The notes beneath the pieces are model-generated. The model saw only the letters and a list, made by a program, of their open reading frames with translations, searched no databases and was not told the DNA's origin. This document shows, one piece after another, positions 1-13,855 of a DNA stretch of 64,000 nucleotides (positions are counted from its first letter, which is position 1; each line of letters begins with the position of its first letter). The DNA is from Andrena cerasifolii. Its lineage: Eukaryota > Arthropoda > Insecta > Hymenoptera > Andrenidae. The translations under genes were made by a program, and so were the position numbers. The DNA lies in the NCBI RefSeq assembly GCF_050908995.1, contig NC_135120.1:3981433-4045432 (forward strand). Reading direction: 5' to 3'.

Positions 1-2560
1 AAATGTTTTGAAAATTGATAATAAATAATGGAAAAACAGTTTGTTAGAAATCAAATGGAATGTTATATATAAGCTAAAAACAACAAGTATTCCTGTAGTA
101 TAAGGAAAGCGTGTAATTAATAATAAATACTTATAAGAAAGCACAAACCTGTTACGTGACATTAATTATAACCTTACTTTTAAATGTCAAGTACATTATT
201 TCATGCACTTAATATGTGAAATTAAATATGAATACATGCATTACCTTATGTTCACAACATGTTTATACACAGAACTGTAATTATTGTTTCTATAAGTACT
301 CTTGTCAAAAGTTGTATTCATCATGAATTTTAAATACATTTAGGGTGATTGGAAATTAAATGATCAAAAAGTACTTTGGTAACAAACTATACGAGAAGGA
401 AGAAAGTCATATTATTGAATTTTTTGTTTCAAAATGATGATCATTATTGCGAATGCAATGCTGATATAATTGTGGGCTTAAATGTAGCAGTTTGTGAATT
501 TTGTGCGAAACTGGATTAATTTCAGTTCAATAGACTTTTTCTATGATGATGTTGCGCCAATAAGCTATTTATGCTATACGGCAGCAGACTATAAAATTAG
601 TCCCAACTCTACCTATTTATATTTTAAATATACCTAAACTGTTAATGATTTCAAATAGTAAACACATCTGAAATAAACAAATTAGATAAATGTTGCTGAC
701 TCATTCTAACAGGAAGCCCATGTTTTGCTTCATGTTTGATGTTTTTCTAGTAGTATTTTAATTAAGATATTTATACAATTTTTGTTATTTCTATTTATAC
801 AATATATTGCTATAGATTCGTCATTAAATTTGGAAATACCCTATATACTTTTTACCAAATCATAAATGATATCACTGTCGCATTTGGTAACTAAAACCTA
901 AAGCTGGGCACCAAAAGGTTCTGCACTAAAACGAAAATAAACATTAGAAAATTCATTTTAAAAGATCATGTTTTAATCATCTGCTAGTCAGCGTCGAACA
1001 TAAAAAGACCTGGTATTATGTCATTGACTTTCAACTACAGGCATAAAATCAACCCAGAATGCATTAAGCTGCTTTTTCTGAACTTTATACAGTGTAAGAA
1101 TTGGAATACATACAATATTCTCCCTTTGTGAATAAATAAAGTGACTCATTCTTTTTTTTGGGATGGTCTAAAAATATTTCTTATTTCATATATTTTTTTA
1201 AATGTAGAGTTAGATTTATATGTATACTCCAGTTTTAAAATTTCATTCAGATCTCAATAAATGCTTAACTTAATGTTTCTAAGTTATTTGTGACTTTGTT
1301 TACATTTGTAATTTCATACCTTGAAACTCATAGCTTATTAAAGTTGTGTACTTACCTTATAAGGATCTCTATAGTATTTTACGATACATGTTTAAAACAC
1401 GCTTTGAAATTATATGTTACAGATGTCTTCTAAAAGTTCTATTATACATATGTAAACAACTACCGCTTGAGAAAGTTTTGTGTTATGATGAAAAGGATGA
1501 ATTATTTAACATAAATGTGAACGATAGCATCGTTGGTTTGAGGTGGTTGAAATATTATTCATTGTAATAATGCAGTGCAGAAATCTTCTATCTGCAATAT
1601 TACTTCAGGAACTAATTGTTGGTAATATATTTTTAGTTTTCAAAAAATATAATTAGTATGAATTTAAACTTCAAAAATAAGTTTTCCAGTATTTAAATAA
1701 GAGAGTTCCTTTTGTTAACTGGGTTATCTTTTAATCACTAAAAACCTTTTGCACAGTAATTTTTATTGAAAATGTATAAAGGAGAACGCGTCGCGCTATG
1801 CTTTGGCAGTTTCTCTGTATATACTTCCACGTGCCCTTCAGGTGCCTAAAAGTTATATACAGGGTTGCCAGATCAGGCCTGATCTTCCGCCGTAGATTTC
1901 AATTTCGTTGAGGATTGCAATCGAGCGGGGGGGGGGGGGGAGAAAAAGGACCAATAAGAAAACAGGCATCTAAAATTCATTATAATGGGTAAATTCCACT
2001 TATGCCTAAGTCGCCCGTGCTTTTCATTAAGGATGTATCGGACGTACAATATTAGACAAAAGTATATGAAACTTGAAATACTTGAATACCTTCGTGTTAC
2101 GCATAGTAAATCTAGATGTAAGGAACTCGAACGACAGTTGGAGTCTTATTTTCACTCCTAGGAATGTATTTTTCACATTACAAATGCTTTCTCAAGCATT
2201 ATTTGCTAAACCTTTGGCAGTGAAAATGCCCTGAATTCACAATTTTCTCAAGTTATAATTTATTTCTTTAAAATGGTGTAGTAAAAACAATTCAAATTTG
2301 GCAGATATTTTTAGCTACCCGTATACTACATGTAAAAAAAAATTGAAAACATTGGTACTATTTCTACAATATTTTTTCAGCTGTTTTATCTGTAAAGGTC
2401 GTCTCTTTCCATAAGAGTACGTGTAAAATCAGTGAAAATTAAAATCGTTATAACTCAGCAATCATTCAGAGAATCCGTTTAAAATTTTTGGAGCACATCA
2501 GGGAGATTAGAAAGAACAATCTCACAAATTTTCATCAACCATTTTGAAGGTAGGTCCAAT
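1..2560. other. AT-rich stretch, no gene recognised
   Basis: No reading frame here resembles a known family. The longest open frame (1346-1567, 73 codons) has no recognisable motif and an AT-driven composition. A run of 14-15 G occurs near 1926-1940. Sequence at about 1955-2035 reappears inverted at about 16880-16970, so at least that part is interspersed repeat. The remainder is read as intergenic DNA upstream of ARV1. Confidence 0.5.
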
Positions 2561-2570
2561 ACACGATAAG

Positions 2571-3080
2571 CTAGAATTCCCTGAAGGCAACGTCAAGAAT
2601 TTCAAAGTCGATTTTCTCGAAAATGAAGCACGATATGAAAAAAGTTACTCTTTCTTTTCGACTTATAACAAGTAAATAAGTCGAGAAAAAGGTATAAAAT
2701 TTTTTGATATTGTGCTTCATTTTCGAGAAAATTGACTTAAATTCTTGACAATGCGTCCAGTCGCGTATAAGGAAATCTACCCTAATGAAAAACTCTTGGG
2801 CGATTTGAGCGTAAGTGGAATTCGCCCAATGACTTCTTATAAAGGAGTAATAATAATAATAAAAGTATTGTGAATATTTATTAGAATTTGTTACAGATTT
2901 TAATATATTTTTATTTTTGTATGGCATGCTACACCAGTGCAGTGCCAGTGCGTGCCTGCCAAATTCGCTAATATTCTCTATTCTGCCGGAAATTTTTATT
3001 GGGCCTGCCTGAGGCCGGAGGCAACGGTTCAAAACCTGATACTCCGGCTGAATGCCGAAGTTCTGGCAACCCTGGTTATA
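2571..3080 (-). repeat. Interspersed repeat, copy 1 (inverted to 15777-16275)
   Basis: This segment is nearly identical, in reverse complement, to 15777-16275. It contains an internal hairpin at about 2611-2735 whose arms read tttctcgaaaatgaagcac and its complement. The open frames over it (for example 170 codons on the minus strand) follow from the repeat and have no protein family features. It is probably a non-autonomous DNA element. Its true ends were not resolved. Confidence 0.7.
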
Positions 3081-4184
3081 CATATACTGTAGTGTACGCG
3101 TGTTTAGCTGAAATTCGGAGTCAATTTTTAACCGATTTTAAAAGGGAGGAGGTTATAGATTCGACTAGTATGTATTTTTTTTATGTTTGTCCCCGCATAA
3201 CTCATCAGCATATGGACCGATTTTGATAATCTTTTTGAAGTCGGTTTTAATTGTTTTGAAACTTTTTTATCCCGATAACGAATGACGATATCAAAAAATT
3301 TTATTGTATATTTTCGCTTTATTTTGGCCTGTAGAACCACCTCCTAAAATTGTGATCATCAGTATAGTCGAACACTCTGTACAGTTGAGAATGACCAAAG
3401 TCAATTTAACTTATCCACGACAAATGTAAATATGATGTAATTTATTATTGATACGAATATAATCATTCAATTACAGACACGAATCTTAATGGGGACAACA
3501 AAATACTTTATTTGAACAAAACAAAATGTAGAAAATAAGATGGTCTGCTATTGCAATGCAAAAATCATTAGTTGAGTAAAAAAACGTGATACCGTTTAAA
3601 ACAAAATACAATACATGAGACTACCTCCATGATTTATTAGTTTTGAGATAGGAAATAGTCAACTGGTTGATGATAAGATTGTTGTGATATTATCATTGAG
3701 GTCACTAAATGATGAAAAATGTTTTTTTTTATTATTTTTACGTAAATAAAGTGTAATCTCACTTGGAGTGATTCAGGTTATAGCAGTAGATATTAAATGT
3801 GGACGAAATTTAAATTATACATATGGTATCATTACATTTAAATAAATGATAATTTTGGCATAAAGTAAATAAGTGTAAACAAAAATGAAGCAAAGAAATA
3901 TCGAGAAAATATATATTTTTCATATCATGAATAGAAAAGAAATCTTTTGTTTCTTCATATGAGTGTAATCGACGTGCGTTACGAAAAGTAGCACGTTTCG
4001 GTTTTCGCTGCAGAGGCGGATTCAGGAACCTTTCTTGGAGGGGGCGAAATATGTAAAAGCACATAAGCACATTTTTTAACCTTCTTTTATTTACAAGATT
4101 TAAAATTTGCTTGTCATTTTTATTTTAATATTTTTATCTGATACTATAGTCTAAATAATAATAAATATTCACATTAATTATTTA
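3081..4184. other. No gene recognised; low-complexity intergenic DNA
   Basis: AT-rich sequence without recognisable coding content. A piece at about 4060-4150 is repeated inverted at 4590-4680, flanking (TA)n tracts, which suggests foldback or rearranged repeat material continuing into the next element. Confidence 0.4.
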
Positions 4185-5470
4185 GGTAAACTTACGGATG
4201 AACTGGGCCCTTACCGATTTCGATGAGCTTTACATATGTTGTCAAAGTCGCCATTCTGAACAACTTTTTCCTTTGACATTATTAGCGGTCGACCTTACTT
4301 CCCGATATATTGAGGAAAACCTGTTGCTCCAACTACATTTAGTTCTGCTTATATATGTACGTCACCGTGGCAGCGTATGCATCAGCACGGGACCGCCGCT
4401 CATCTACTGTTTCTCCATGTATGCCGCGGTGACCGGCAGACAACGGATATACCGGGTAAACTAAAAGCTTCGAGTATATATATATATATATATTAGTATA
4501 GCTTTTAGTGTATATATATATATATATTTTATTTTAATATCTCTATCTAACTCGAAGTTTTAGTATATATATATATATGCTAAAAGCTTCGAGTTAGATA
4601 GAGATATTAAAATAAAAATGACAAGCAAATTTTAAATCTTGTAAATAAAAGAAGGTTAAAAAATGTGCTTATGTACTTTTACATATTATATAAGAAAGAA
4701 ACTTTGCTTACGAACATGAACATTTTTCTTTAAACTTTTTAGAATATGAACATTTTTCTTTAAACTTTTTGGCGGTCGGCTTTAGTTTAGGCGGTATTCG
4801 TAAAACACTTTAGTTAACACTGGAACTACCGAGTTTAACACATACATTGGTTCGCTATCATGCTTTACGCGCCCGCGAACGGGCGCCCCCCCCCCTGGTC
4901 CAGCCCCAATCAATACTAATACCGTCGGCTGTAAAACCGTCGATAGTTCTAGTGGTAAGTAAAGTTTCTTTCGAATATCTCGCAAACCAAAGCCGACCGT
5001 CAAAAAGTTTAAAGGGAAATGTTCTTCAGAATGATGACCTTGACAACATATGTCAAGGTCATTGAAATCGGTGAGGAGGTAGCTTTTCGACAAGTTTACC
5101 GAAACAGTAGATGAGCGACGGTCCCGTGCTGACGCTCTGCTTCCAGTTTATCTGTAAACAGTAACGCAGCAACATTTTCTTGCTGCGACACCACGCGTGC
5201 ACCCGGTAGATACGCATGCTGCAGGTTGCCGCGCAGTGTTTAACAAATAGAAGACAATCGCCGACAGCTTGGTGCTGCACACACTGTCGCGAGCGTGCAC
5301 GTATACATAGAGTACGATTGTATAATATAGAAAGTTTTTCTGCGAATCAGAAACTAAGGCCGACCGCCAATTTTGTCAAAGGAAAAAGTTGCTCAAAAGG
5401 TCGAGTTTTGCAACATATGTGAAGCTCGTCAAAATCAGCGAGGGCCCAGTTCATCGGCAAGTTTACCATT
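4185..5470. mobile_element. DNA element with long terminal inverted repeats (GGTAAACTT... family)
   Basis: The left end (ggtaaacttacggatgaact at about 4190) is mirrored by the right end at about 5420-5470. The arms share the words gatgaactgggccct and catatgttgtcaa. The interior carries the conserved word ccaatcaatactaatacc and a CG-rich patch with C runs, shared with copies at 5990-6480, 10365-11180 and 29634-30347. A (TA)n microsatellite lies at about 4475-4525. No transposase frame is visible, so it is non-autonomous. Target-site duplication unresolved. Confidence 0.65.
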
Positions 5471-5989
5471 ATTTATACAGAATAATACACAATGTCGTGA
5501 TATTTTCTTATTTTATTACTCTTTGGCGGGGGGGGGGGGGGGCTATCGCCCCTCTAGACCCGTCCCTGTTTCGCTACGAAAGCTAGCACGTTTGAGCGGT
5601 TTACCACGAAAAGTAGCATATTCCGCTTGTAGCGACGAAAAGTAGCACATTTGGATGGTTGGCTATGAAGAATAGTATGTTTCATTGTTCGCTACGAAAA
5701 CTAACACGTTCCAACATATTCCAAGGCCATCGAAATCCTTGAGGACTGCCCTTTTGTAAATAATTACCCGGCAATTTATTAAACATTAAAATACAGTACT
5801 TAAATTATGTATATTAAAATTTTCGTATGTGTTCCCGGCGGTAGTTCCGAATAGCCCCAGTGGCCGATCGACACGAGATTTGTGGGGAGAGGTGGGGAGG
5901 GTGTTTGGACCCTAAATCTAAAATTGTTGCTTCCGGAATTTATTAGTTTACAAGATATTAATAAAAAACTTTTAGTATTTCTGTCGACT

Positions 5990-6480
5990 TATTCCGACAT
6001 TATGCATTCCACTTTGCAACTTGTTCTGGATATTAGTATTGGTTGGGGCTAGATTAGTGCGGGGGGCGCATAAAGCGATGTAAGTTTGGAGATTTGAACC
6101 AAAAACTTGGAGATGCGATCCCTCCTATTATACAGGGTGGATAACTGTTACTTTATTGATAGGCAATATTCTAGGGGGTGATTCTACAGGCCAAAATAAG
6201 ACGAAAATATAGAATACAATTTTTTAAAATCGCGCTTCATTTTCGAGAAAATTGGCTTTGAATTGCAGCTGTAGTAACGCGTCCAGCTGTCCATAGGACA
6301 AATTGGGGGGAAGGCAGGACGAAACCCCGTTAGGGCTACGTATATGCAGTTCAAAAAAATAATTTGTAAAAAAAGTTAACAATAATTTGTTATTATTATT
6401 TCGGAAACTAATAAATTCCCGAAGCTACAATTTTAGATTTAGGGTCCACACCCCCTCCCCACCAATGGCCATTCGGGCCA
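5990..6480. repeat. Partial copy of the 'ccaatactaatacc' element family
   Basis: Contains the family words attccgacattatgcattcc, gatattagtattggttgggg and a G-rich stretch, as in the interior of the elements at 4185, 10365 and 29634. A reversed segment at about 6400-6480 mirrors 5870-5960 (the words ccctaaatctaaaattgt and their complement), making a foldback. No coding capacity seen. Confidence 0.5.
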
Positions 6481-7435
6481 TTCGGAAGTATATCCGTGTT
6501 CCCTTTTGGGGATTAGATGGTGTTATTATTTATTAAACAATATTTTCAAAAGGCGAATTCTTCGATGCAAAATGTACGTCAACAATCTAAACTGACCACG
6601 CGCCGAAATGTATTAGTTTCTGCCGTATAATCCAAATGTGCTATTCTTCGTGGCGAGGTAGTCAAATATGCTAGTTTTCTCGGCGGAAGGCGAAACGTGA
6701 TAATATTCGTCATAAACGATAGAATATGTTTCTTTACATGGCAAAATCAAACGTATGGTTTTTCGTAATAAAAATAAAAGTGCTACTTATTGTAATGCAT
6801 GTCGTAATTATATTGTCTTATCGCGACGAGTTAACTTCCACTATCTAATGCAGAGGTAACTAAGTACTTTTAAATGACGCATTCACCTGCTCCTCGCGGT
6901 TAACAATTTAAGAACTAAATTCCAGAACACAAACGCTTTTAAGTATGCTGTAAATATAAACGCTCATACTTTTTACGATATTGAGACGTTTAGAAATAAT
7001 ATTAAATCAAACCTATAAATTACATATTCACTAACTCTCTGGTCGGCATTGAAGCCATTCTTCGTTAAATAGAAAAATATTTGACACTACATGCTCTGTT
7101 TTTCTTCAAATTTAGAGTAGTTTTTCATGATTTTGATAAACTAATGTGTAAGAAATTTTTGTCTCGTGGTTTGAATGGTTTTGAAAATATTACACGTTAA
7201 AGGTTGGAAAGATTGTAGCCAAGTCAGATATTGTTTCCAATGATGTATCGTTTGTACCCCCCCCCCCCCCCATACTTGCGGCAGGTTGCTAGAAACACTA
7301 AAATCCAGAGTGTTCAATGTTCACTTTAAAAGGCGTAGTTCATAAGTTGTAATAATATTTTAACATTTATAAGTCTGTTTTTTGCTCACTTTATCAAGTT
7401 GGGCTAACTTTTAAAGTATGTACATGTGTTACACA
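6481..7435. other. No gene recognised
   Basis: AT-rich sequence with scattered short repeats. A run of 14 C lies at 7258-7271. No frame longer than background and no family motif was seen. Confidence 0.4.
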
Positions 7436-7439
7436 TTAA

Positions 7440-8666
7440 GCCGGGTCCAGACCTGAATGCGTACACGCTGAGCAGGCTGAGCGCGCACGAATGACGCACA
7501 CGGAGGGGTCGAAAGTGCCATTGTGTCTTTCTTCGCCAATTTCTGTGCTTAGCTTAACCCACTTCGCAGTCGTAAAGCTGGTGTGATTAGCTAAATGAAC
7601 ATACAGCTCAACCCTCCGAGTCATCCTATTTACCAATACAGGGTGATTCTCTAGCGACGCCTATCAAAGAGGTGCCACCTGGTACCCCGTGGTAAGGACA
7701 ACCCCCACAGTGCTTCACCGAATGTTATGGGTTTCGACCCTCGAAACGGTTGGAATACCATTAAAAAGTCAGAATTGTCCAAGAGTTCCGTCAATTGATT
7801 CCGTATGTTTCGCCGATGAAACTAACACCAAGAACGATGTAATTCGGACCATAATGAAGGAAATTTCGTGAAAAATTGATTTATATCATTTCAAGCAGAA
7901 TTTGTCAAAAATAGTCTGGTGTGATGTTTTAACGCAACAATGAGTCGGTCAGGCTGTATGAATTAAGAACAATGCAGGGTGTAGTGAAGAAAAGAAAGAC
8001 AATTATTTAGTAAAATAGAGCTTTAAGGTCTATCATATGGTAATTGCATTATATTGTTGAAAATGTCATTTTTAGATTTTTGATTAACTGTATATGACAA
8101 AATTAGCAATGGATTAAATTCATTCACGTAGATCCATCCTTCATGATTAAAAACAAAGACGCAAGTCCATACCTTCAATAATTTAGGCCATTAAAATTAA
8201 TTTCTGTAGGCGGGTTTCGTAAAAATCACCAAAAGCAGGTAACTTTGAAGATTTGTATTTTTTAAACAATTTCGAATCTGCAAAAATGAGGACTTAACCC
8301 TCCCTAATTTCATATGGACTACCATATATTTCAATATTATGAAAATCCGAGACATCGAGGATTTTAGAAAAGTATCACATCCGCTTCTATTATCCACGCT
8401 CAACGCAATGCACTCTAAATTCCCTTTGATGTGCGGAAGAAAACCGACAACGGTCGGCTCAGGCCATGTGCCTTCACCGGCATTCGCGAGTCGGGTCGCA
8501 TGCGCCGAGTCACCACGAATGACACGTCCGCACTAGCATATGCGTTCACGCTCACCCTTTCTGACGTAGAAGCTTGCGGTCCTGGCTACCGTTTCACCCG
8601 CCCACATCAAAATATTCGTGCGCGCTCAGCCTGCTCAGCGTATGCTCATTCAGGTCTGGACCCGGC
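7440..8666. mobile_element. Non-autonomous DNA transposon with GCCGGGTCCAGACC termini
   Basis: The two ends are inverted repeats: GCCGGGTCCAGACCTGAATG at the left and its complement at the right, continuing inward through a GCTGAGCAGGCTGAGCGCGC-like word. Flanks are TTAA on the left and TTTA on the right, which would fit a slightly mutated TTAA target duplication. Internal frames have no recognised transposase motif. About 1.2 kb. Confidence 0.7.
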
Positions 8667-10364
8667 TTTAGGGGAACGTATGCAGGATGTTCTCGACCTC
8701 TTATAAAAATATTTACGAGTGAATTTTGTGGTTTCGATTTTAAACTAGAAATGTTATATGAGTATCCGGTCATAATTTAACTATTAAAGAGATATTAATC
8801 AAAGTTGTTAAGTTTGGTCGATTTTGTTGCCTTGGTTGTTTTGATGAATTTTTATCTTCGAACCTATTAATTGTATCGACATGCTTTCTTTTAGTTTGAA
8901 CCTGGAAGGTTTGAACTGCGTAAACTATCTTTTTGTTAATAATACAGCCATTTTAATAGTGTAAAAATTAGAAATAAGTTCTTGTTTTGCAATTTACAGT
9001 GTAAAATCCTGCTTATAAAAATCAGAACAAATATAAATGTGTAAATGCGTTAAAGTTTCCTGTATAACATATCCTATTCTTGTATAGGGTTCATTTGAAA
9101 GCGCGCTGGCCTCTTACCTAAATCGCGCCAACTGTGAGATTTCATGGCTTATATGCACTGACAATAACTTTCCAACGAATTCTATGCAAAACAAATTATA
9201 TGTAGGGAGAAAACTGTATACAAAGAGTATTGGAACTTTATACGATGTTATTCTTAAGTGTTTATAAAGAGGATTTTATTTATAATTTTTATGTTGTAAA
9301 AATGAAATTACACTTTAACAAAAAAATTGTATAGATAGTTTGAATCTTCCTTAGGAAAAGTAAACAAAAACATGTCCATACGATTAATAGTTTTCAGCGA
9401 TAAAAATTTATCTAGAAAGCTAAGATACATCAAAATCATCTACAGTCTGAAATTTCGATTAAACAATACCCCCTTAAGTATTGAGTTGCGATCGTATAAT
9501 CAAATGACATTTCTCGGTCAGAAACACTCACAAAATAAATTGGTAAATTTTTGTACCAGAAGTCCCCATGTATTTCGAAAAAGGGAGTACATATTACGTT
9601 TTAAAAATCTAAAATATGAGAAAAACCTTTATTATTGTTTCAAGTAGCTTCTCGGCAAAAGTACTTGCTACACTTTATACGGTCTACCATATACATGGTT
9701 GAAAATTGATAAACGTATACTAGTATTCGATTTAGAAAACTAATAAAAGTACTAATTCCTTTGCCCACATTACTCACCTAAACATAAACAAGCTAGAACA
9801 AAGTGAATTGTGAATCTACTTATATAAAATTATATCACTAGATATCAATAGCACTTTCATATTATTTAGCACTGAATTGCATCAACACACGAATATGAAT
9901 TTAATGCACAGTACAACAATGAAGTTTTTAACGTCTCTACAGAACAAGTTTTTTGTGTTGTACATATATACATACATATTACATTTGGGCCTGTCTCTAA
10001 TTATTGTAACCGATCGGAAGAAAGCAATTAATAATAATATTGGATAAATTTACCTGCCAGGTACCAAAGCCAAGTACCGGCATTGAATGGCCACTTGGAA
10101 GTGAAATAGTATTGTTCTCCATTGCTTCCGTTTGATAGGAATTCCGTAAGATAACTGCGCTGCTGACTCTCCTCTCTCAGAGCCCAGAGCGAGTGTACTT
10201 TCACTTTGAGTATTACCTCCTTTCTGACCTCAAGAAAATCGATAATTAGGACAGTTTCTAACTGTTTTGTTCGACACGTTCAGTCTTCCGCATCCTTCAA
10301 GGTTTACCGTATACATAAAAAGAAGACAGAGGCAAATATTTTGTTTGGTAATCATTTAGAATTT
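8667..10364. other. No gene recognised
   Basis: AT-rich DNA. The longest open frame (9372-9647 +, 91 codons) has a Lys/Asn/Ile-rich composition typical of AT-rich noncoding sequence and no recognisable domain. Confidence 0.4.
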
Positions 10365-11180
10365 TCCTTCCTCACCGATTTCAATGATTTTTGGATATAT
10401 TATCAAGATCAAGATTCTGAACAACTTTTTCCTATACATGTTACCGCCGCAAGACCTTCGTTTTCGAGATATTTGCGAAAAACTTCTGTTGATTTATTCC
10501 GACGCAACGCATTCCACTTTCCAACTTGTCCCGGGTATTAGTATTGGTTGGCAGAGTTAGGAGCGATGGGGCCGCAGTGAATGGAGGGGGAAACACCTAC
10601 ACAAGTGGTGGTTATGTGTGCATGAACTGCGCCTGCGTCAGTCACGCACACATTACCACCGCTCCTGTAGGTGTTTCCCCCTCCATCATTGTGGCCCCAT
10701 CGTTCCTAACTCTGTTGGTTGGGGCTAGATCAGTGCGGGGGGGGGGGGGGCGTACAGCATGATAGCGAACTGATATGAGTTTAGAGATTTGAATCAGAAG
10801 CTTGCAGATGTCCGTCAACACCCCGACTCATATCGTTTTGCCATCCTGCTTTACGCGCCCGCGAGCGGGTGCGCGCCCCCCCGCACTACTCTAGCCCCGA
10901 CCAATACTAATACCCGGGACAAGACAAGTTGGAAACTGTAATGCGTTGCGTCGGAATAAGTCGAAAGAAGTTTTTCGCAACTATCTCGGAAACGAAGGGC
11001 AGCTTCGTCATTTGTTTTGTCCCATGCTGGGACATACGCTGTCACGGACGCGTACCGTAGGTAGGTACACGGCAGAATAGATTGTATAGCAGCAGCAGTT
11101 TTTCGCGAATATTTCGGAAACGAAGGTCGAGCGGCGATAACATGTATAGGAAAACACAAGGTCGAGCGGCGGTAACATGT
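10365..11180. mobile_element. Inverted-repeat element of the 'ccaatactaatacc' family, with a nested hAT-type MITE
   Basis: The left arm (about 10370-10545) and right arm (about 10895-11175) are reverse complements. They share gatatttgcgaaaaacttc, the words around attccactttccaacttg, and gtattagtattggttgg. The interior holds a G run (10737-10750), and the MITE at 10552-10714 has inserted into the ttggttgg word. Confidence 0.7.
10552..10714. mobile_element. hAT-type MITE, 163 bp, with perfect 8-bp target duplication
   Basis: Termini are CAGAGTTAGG and CCTAACTCTG. The whole element folds into a hairpin through gaacgatggggcc and ggagggggaaacacctac. It is flanked on both sides by TTGGTTGG (10544-10551 and 10715-10722). 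Eight-base duplications with CAG-type ends are the signature of hAT superfamily insertions. Relatives with similar ends sit at 19115-19669 and 35793-35964. Confidence 0.9.
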
Positions 11181-11868
11181 ATAGAAAGGATGGAAAACTT
11201 TTAAATAATTACCTTTTATTTTATCCCTTTGTTTCAACTTGCTCTAGCAAGGTATACTTGGACGAGGTATGTCTTAAGAAATTTATTTTACGTATGCCTT
11301 TAACCGTTTCTTTTATACCATTACATTTGTTCATATACATAATGTATATGTTTAACAATAATTAAATATTCATTCGCACATTTATTTATTATTCCGAACG
11401 GTACAAGGGACAGGGAAGGGGGCTATTTCGCTGGCATTGGCTCCCGACGCACGTGTCACGTTAACTTACGTTGTATTTCTCGAAGTTATCGCGTCGGTCA
11501 ATACGTGTACCCTACCACTATGATTGTTTTAGAGAACGTGGGGCCTATAGGGATATACTTACAATTCGGATTCTAGAATTTCTCGCGGGAACTTCTCATC
11601 GGAGCAAGTACTTACCATTCTATCACAATCAGTTATTTCGTCTTGAACTCAAATGAAAATATTATTGAGAAGTTTATGTTAGCGCATCTCGAAATTTAAT
11701 AGAATAATTATTTTGAAATTCATTGTTTGACTTTATTGTAGGTATATAGTAATTTCGTTAAATAAAATAAAATGTATTTATTTTCAGGTGATTTCAAAGT
11801 ATTATAAATAAAAAAGAAGGCATTTTATTTATAATAACAATCGGCAAGAAGAAATAAACAAACTGATA

Positions 11869-11952
11869 ATGTATCATTGCGTGAATTGTGGAGCTGAAGT
11901 GGCAGAACTTTATACAAGATACTGTCCAAACGTTTTAAAACTTTTAAAATGT
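11869..11952 (+). CDS. ARV1: ARV1 coding exon 1 (zinc-ribbon start)
   Basis: This exon encodes the first 28 residues of the ARV1 homolog, beginning MYHCVNCG and ending LLKC. The CxxC pair at residues 4-7 is the first half of the ARV1 zinc-ribbon-like motif. The second half (C-D-Q-C) is completed across the splice junction. The donor is a consensus GTATGT directly after the last Cys codon (phase 0). ARV1 is an endoplasmic-reticulum membrane protein needed for sterol and sphingolipid homeostasis and GPI-anchor synthesis. The start codon is the only in-frame ATG ahead of the Cys motif. A possible 5'UTR acceptor (ttttcag near 11788) lies upstream. The match is by conserved motif and by perfect phase with the downstream exons. 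Confidence 0.85.
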
Positions 11953-13855
11953 GTATGTCATCTGTTGGATTAATCTCTCCGTATCCTTTATAATTATTGA
12001 TTGATTCGTTGATTAATTGATAGATTGGTTATTTCGTTAATTTAAATAATTTGTTAATTTATATTCACTTACATAACTGTGTAAAGAGAATTTTAAGTTT
12101 CTAATGAAATAGTATTTATTTGGCCAGGAAAATCACTCTAATAGAAATTACGCGTATCATTTTCACACATTTAAAACAATTCTTGCTATTCAAAGTTTGC
12201 ATATTTATATTGATCGACGAATTGATATACCTTTTCATTTATTGTGATATAAAGGTTGGATAACTTTAATTATGTCTGTTGCTGTTAAACTAATTCAAAT
12301 TATTATTTTTAAAAGACCTTGATTTAGAGGGACCTACAGGCTCATTTTAGTTTTTTTGATAGGTCTTTTTTCCAAGTTTTCAAGGTTACCTCCAGTTTTA
12401 TAAATGGAACCTTATAATTTCTATTTGCTTACCAAAACACACATTACATGTTAGAGCAGGGCTTTCCAAAGTTTTATGGGTCGAGACCCACTTTCGAAAA
12501 CGCTGAGTTTTCGTGACCCGCTTACTTGTAATACATATTTTAAAAGAAAGAGGAGGGGGTTGAATAAAAAAGTATCGCTTTATTACTTTTAATTTTTTTA
12601 TTGAATCCACTAAATAAAATATTTCTTAATCGAATACATAATGAGATGTATGTGAAAAATGAGCTTGTTTTCTATTTTTGCTGATGATGTCTTCGACGTC
12701 CACCCGCACATGTGTTATTTTTAGACGCAAGATGTTTGATAAATAATTGAAGGTTATTAGGAAATTGGTTTTTAAGGTAGTTCCTGGACAATCTACTAAA
12801 TTCAAGAATTCTTTCAAATTTCGCTCAAAACTAATTTGGAATACAAGAAACTCTTGTACAAAGTTTAAAAACGATTTACCACAGAGTTATCGAGAATTTG
12901 TTAATTAAAGTTGATGTATTTTACCACAGTGGCATATGGCAGAGTCGAAAAAAGAGGGTTATAGTTTCAGTTTTTCTTCTGAAACAGGAAAACTATATTC
13001 AAGAAGTGTACCAAAATTGGCACAAAAGTACATCGAAATGTCAGGAAATGAATTTATTAATTTCTGCAAAACTGACCATATCGTTTCTTCGTAAATGCCC
13101 ATAAGAAATAGGTTTACATGCAAATTTTTTAGTAACTACGTAGAGCAGTCAACGTGGTAACGTCGCACAATCGATATGTTTAGACATTTAAATAGCGAAC
13201 GACGATTCAAATTCATATGATCATTTTTCCTGACATTTTGGTTATAAAAGACGCTCCAAATGAATGCGACGTTGTCAGATCTGCTGCTCCAATTCACTAC
13301 GCTAACCAATTTAATATTCTATTTTTGTATTACAATTATTTATATTAACATTGAATTTTTTAAAATATATATACATGATGTTAAAAATTATTATTATTAT
13401 TTCTACAGTATCATACTACTTTATATTTATTGTTTATTAGTCAACTCTAATTTGACTAACATATTTGGTTAGGAACTACCTTAATTCCTGTCATTGCCAA
13501 AAATCCAACTACACATATGTACGAAGTTAGTAAAAGGAATCAACACTCTTTAAGCTGTGGTAGAAACATTTGGATAGAGGAAGAGCAGTCTATTTGGAAT
13601 ACCAGTTTGTTTAAGACGAATAAAAAAGTGCGGCAGAGGATGGGAACAAATAAAACTGCATGATATCATAGGTAAATTAATAAACTTTTATATTTCAAAT
13701 TCTCAGTAATAATAAAAAACAAAAAGTAGCTGAAACGTTGGTCTAAATGAAAAATGACGGGAAGTATCGATTTCGTTAAGGTGTTGGTATTTTGGAATAC
13801 CGGTATTCCAATTTACCTTCACTTTATACACTTAAAAGACTGTGTACATAATAAT

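Noticed and set aside
2571..3083. 170-codon minus-strand open frame
   Set aside because: It lies within an interspersed repeat present inverted at 15777-16275, has no family motif, and its composition follows the repeat.
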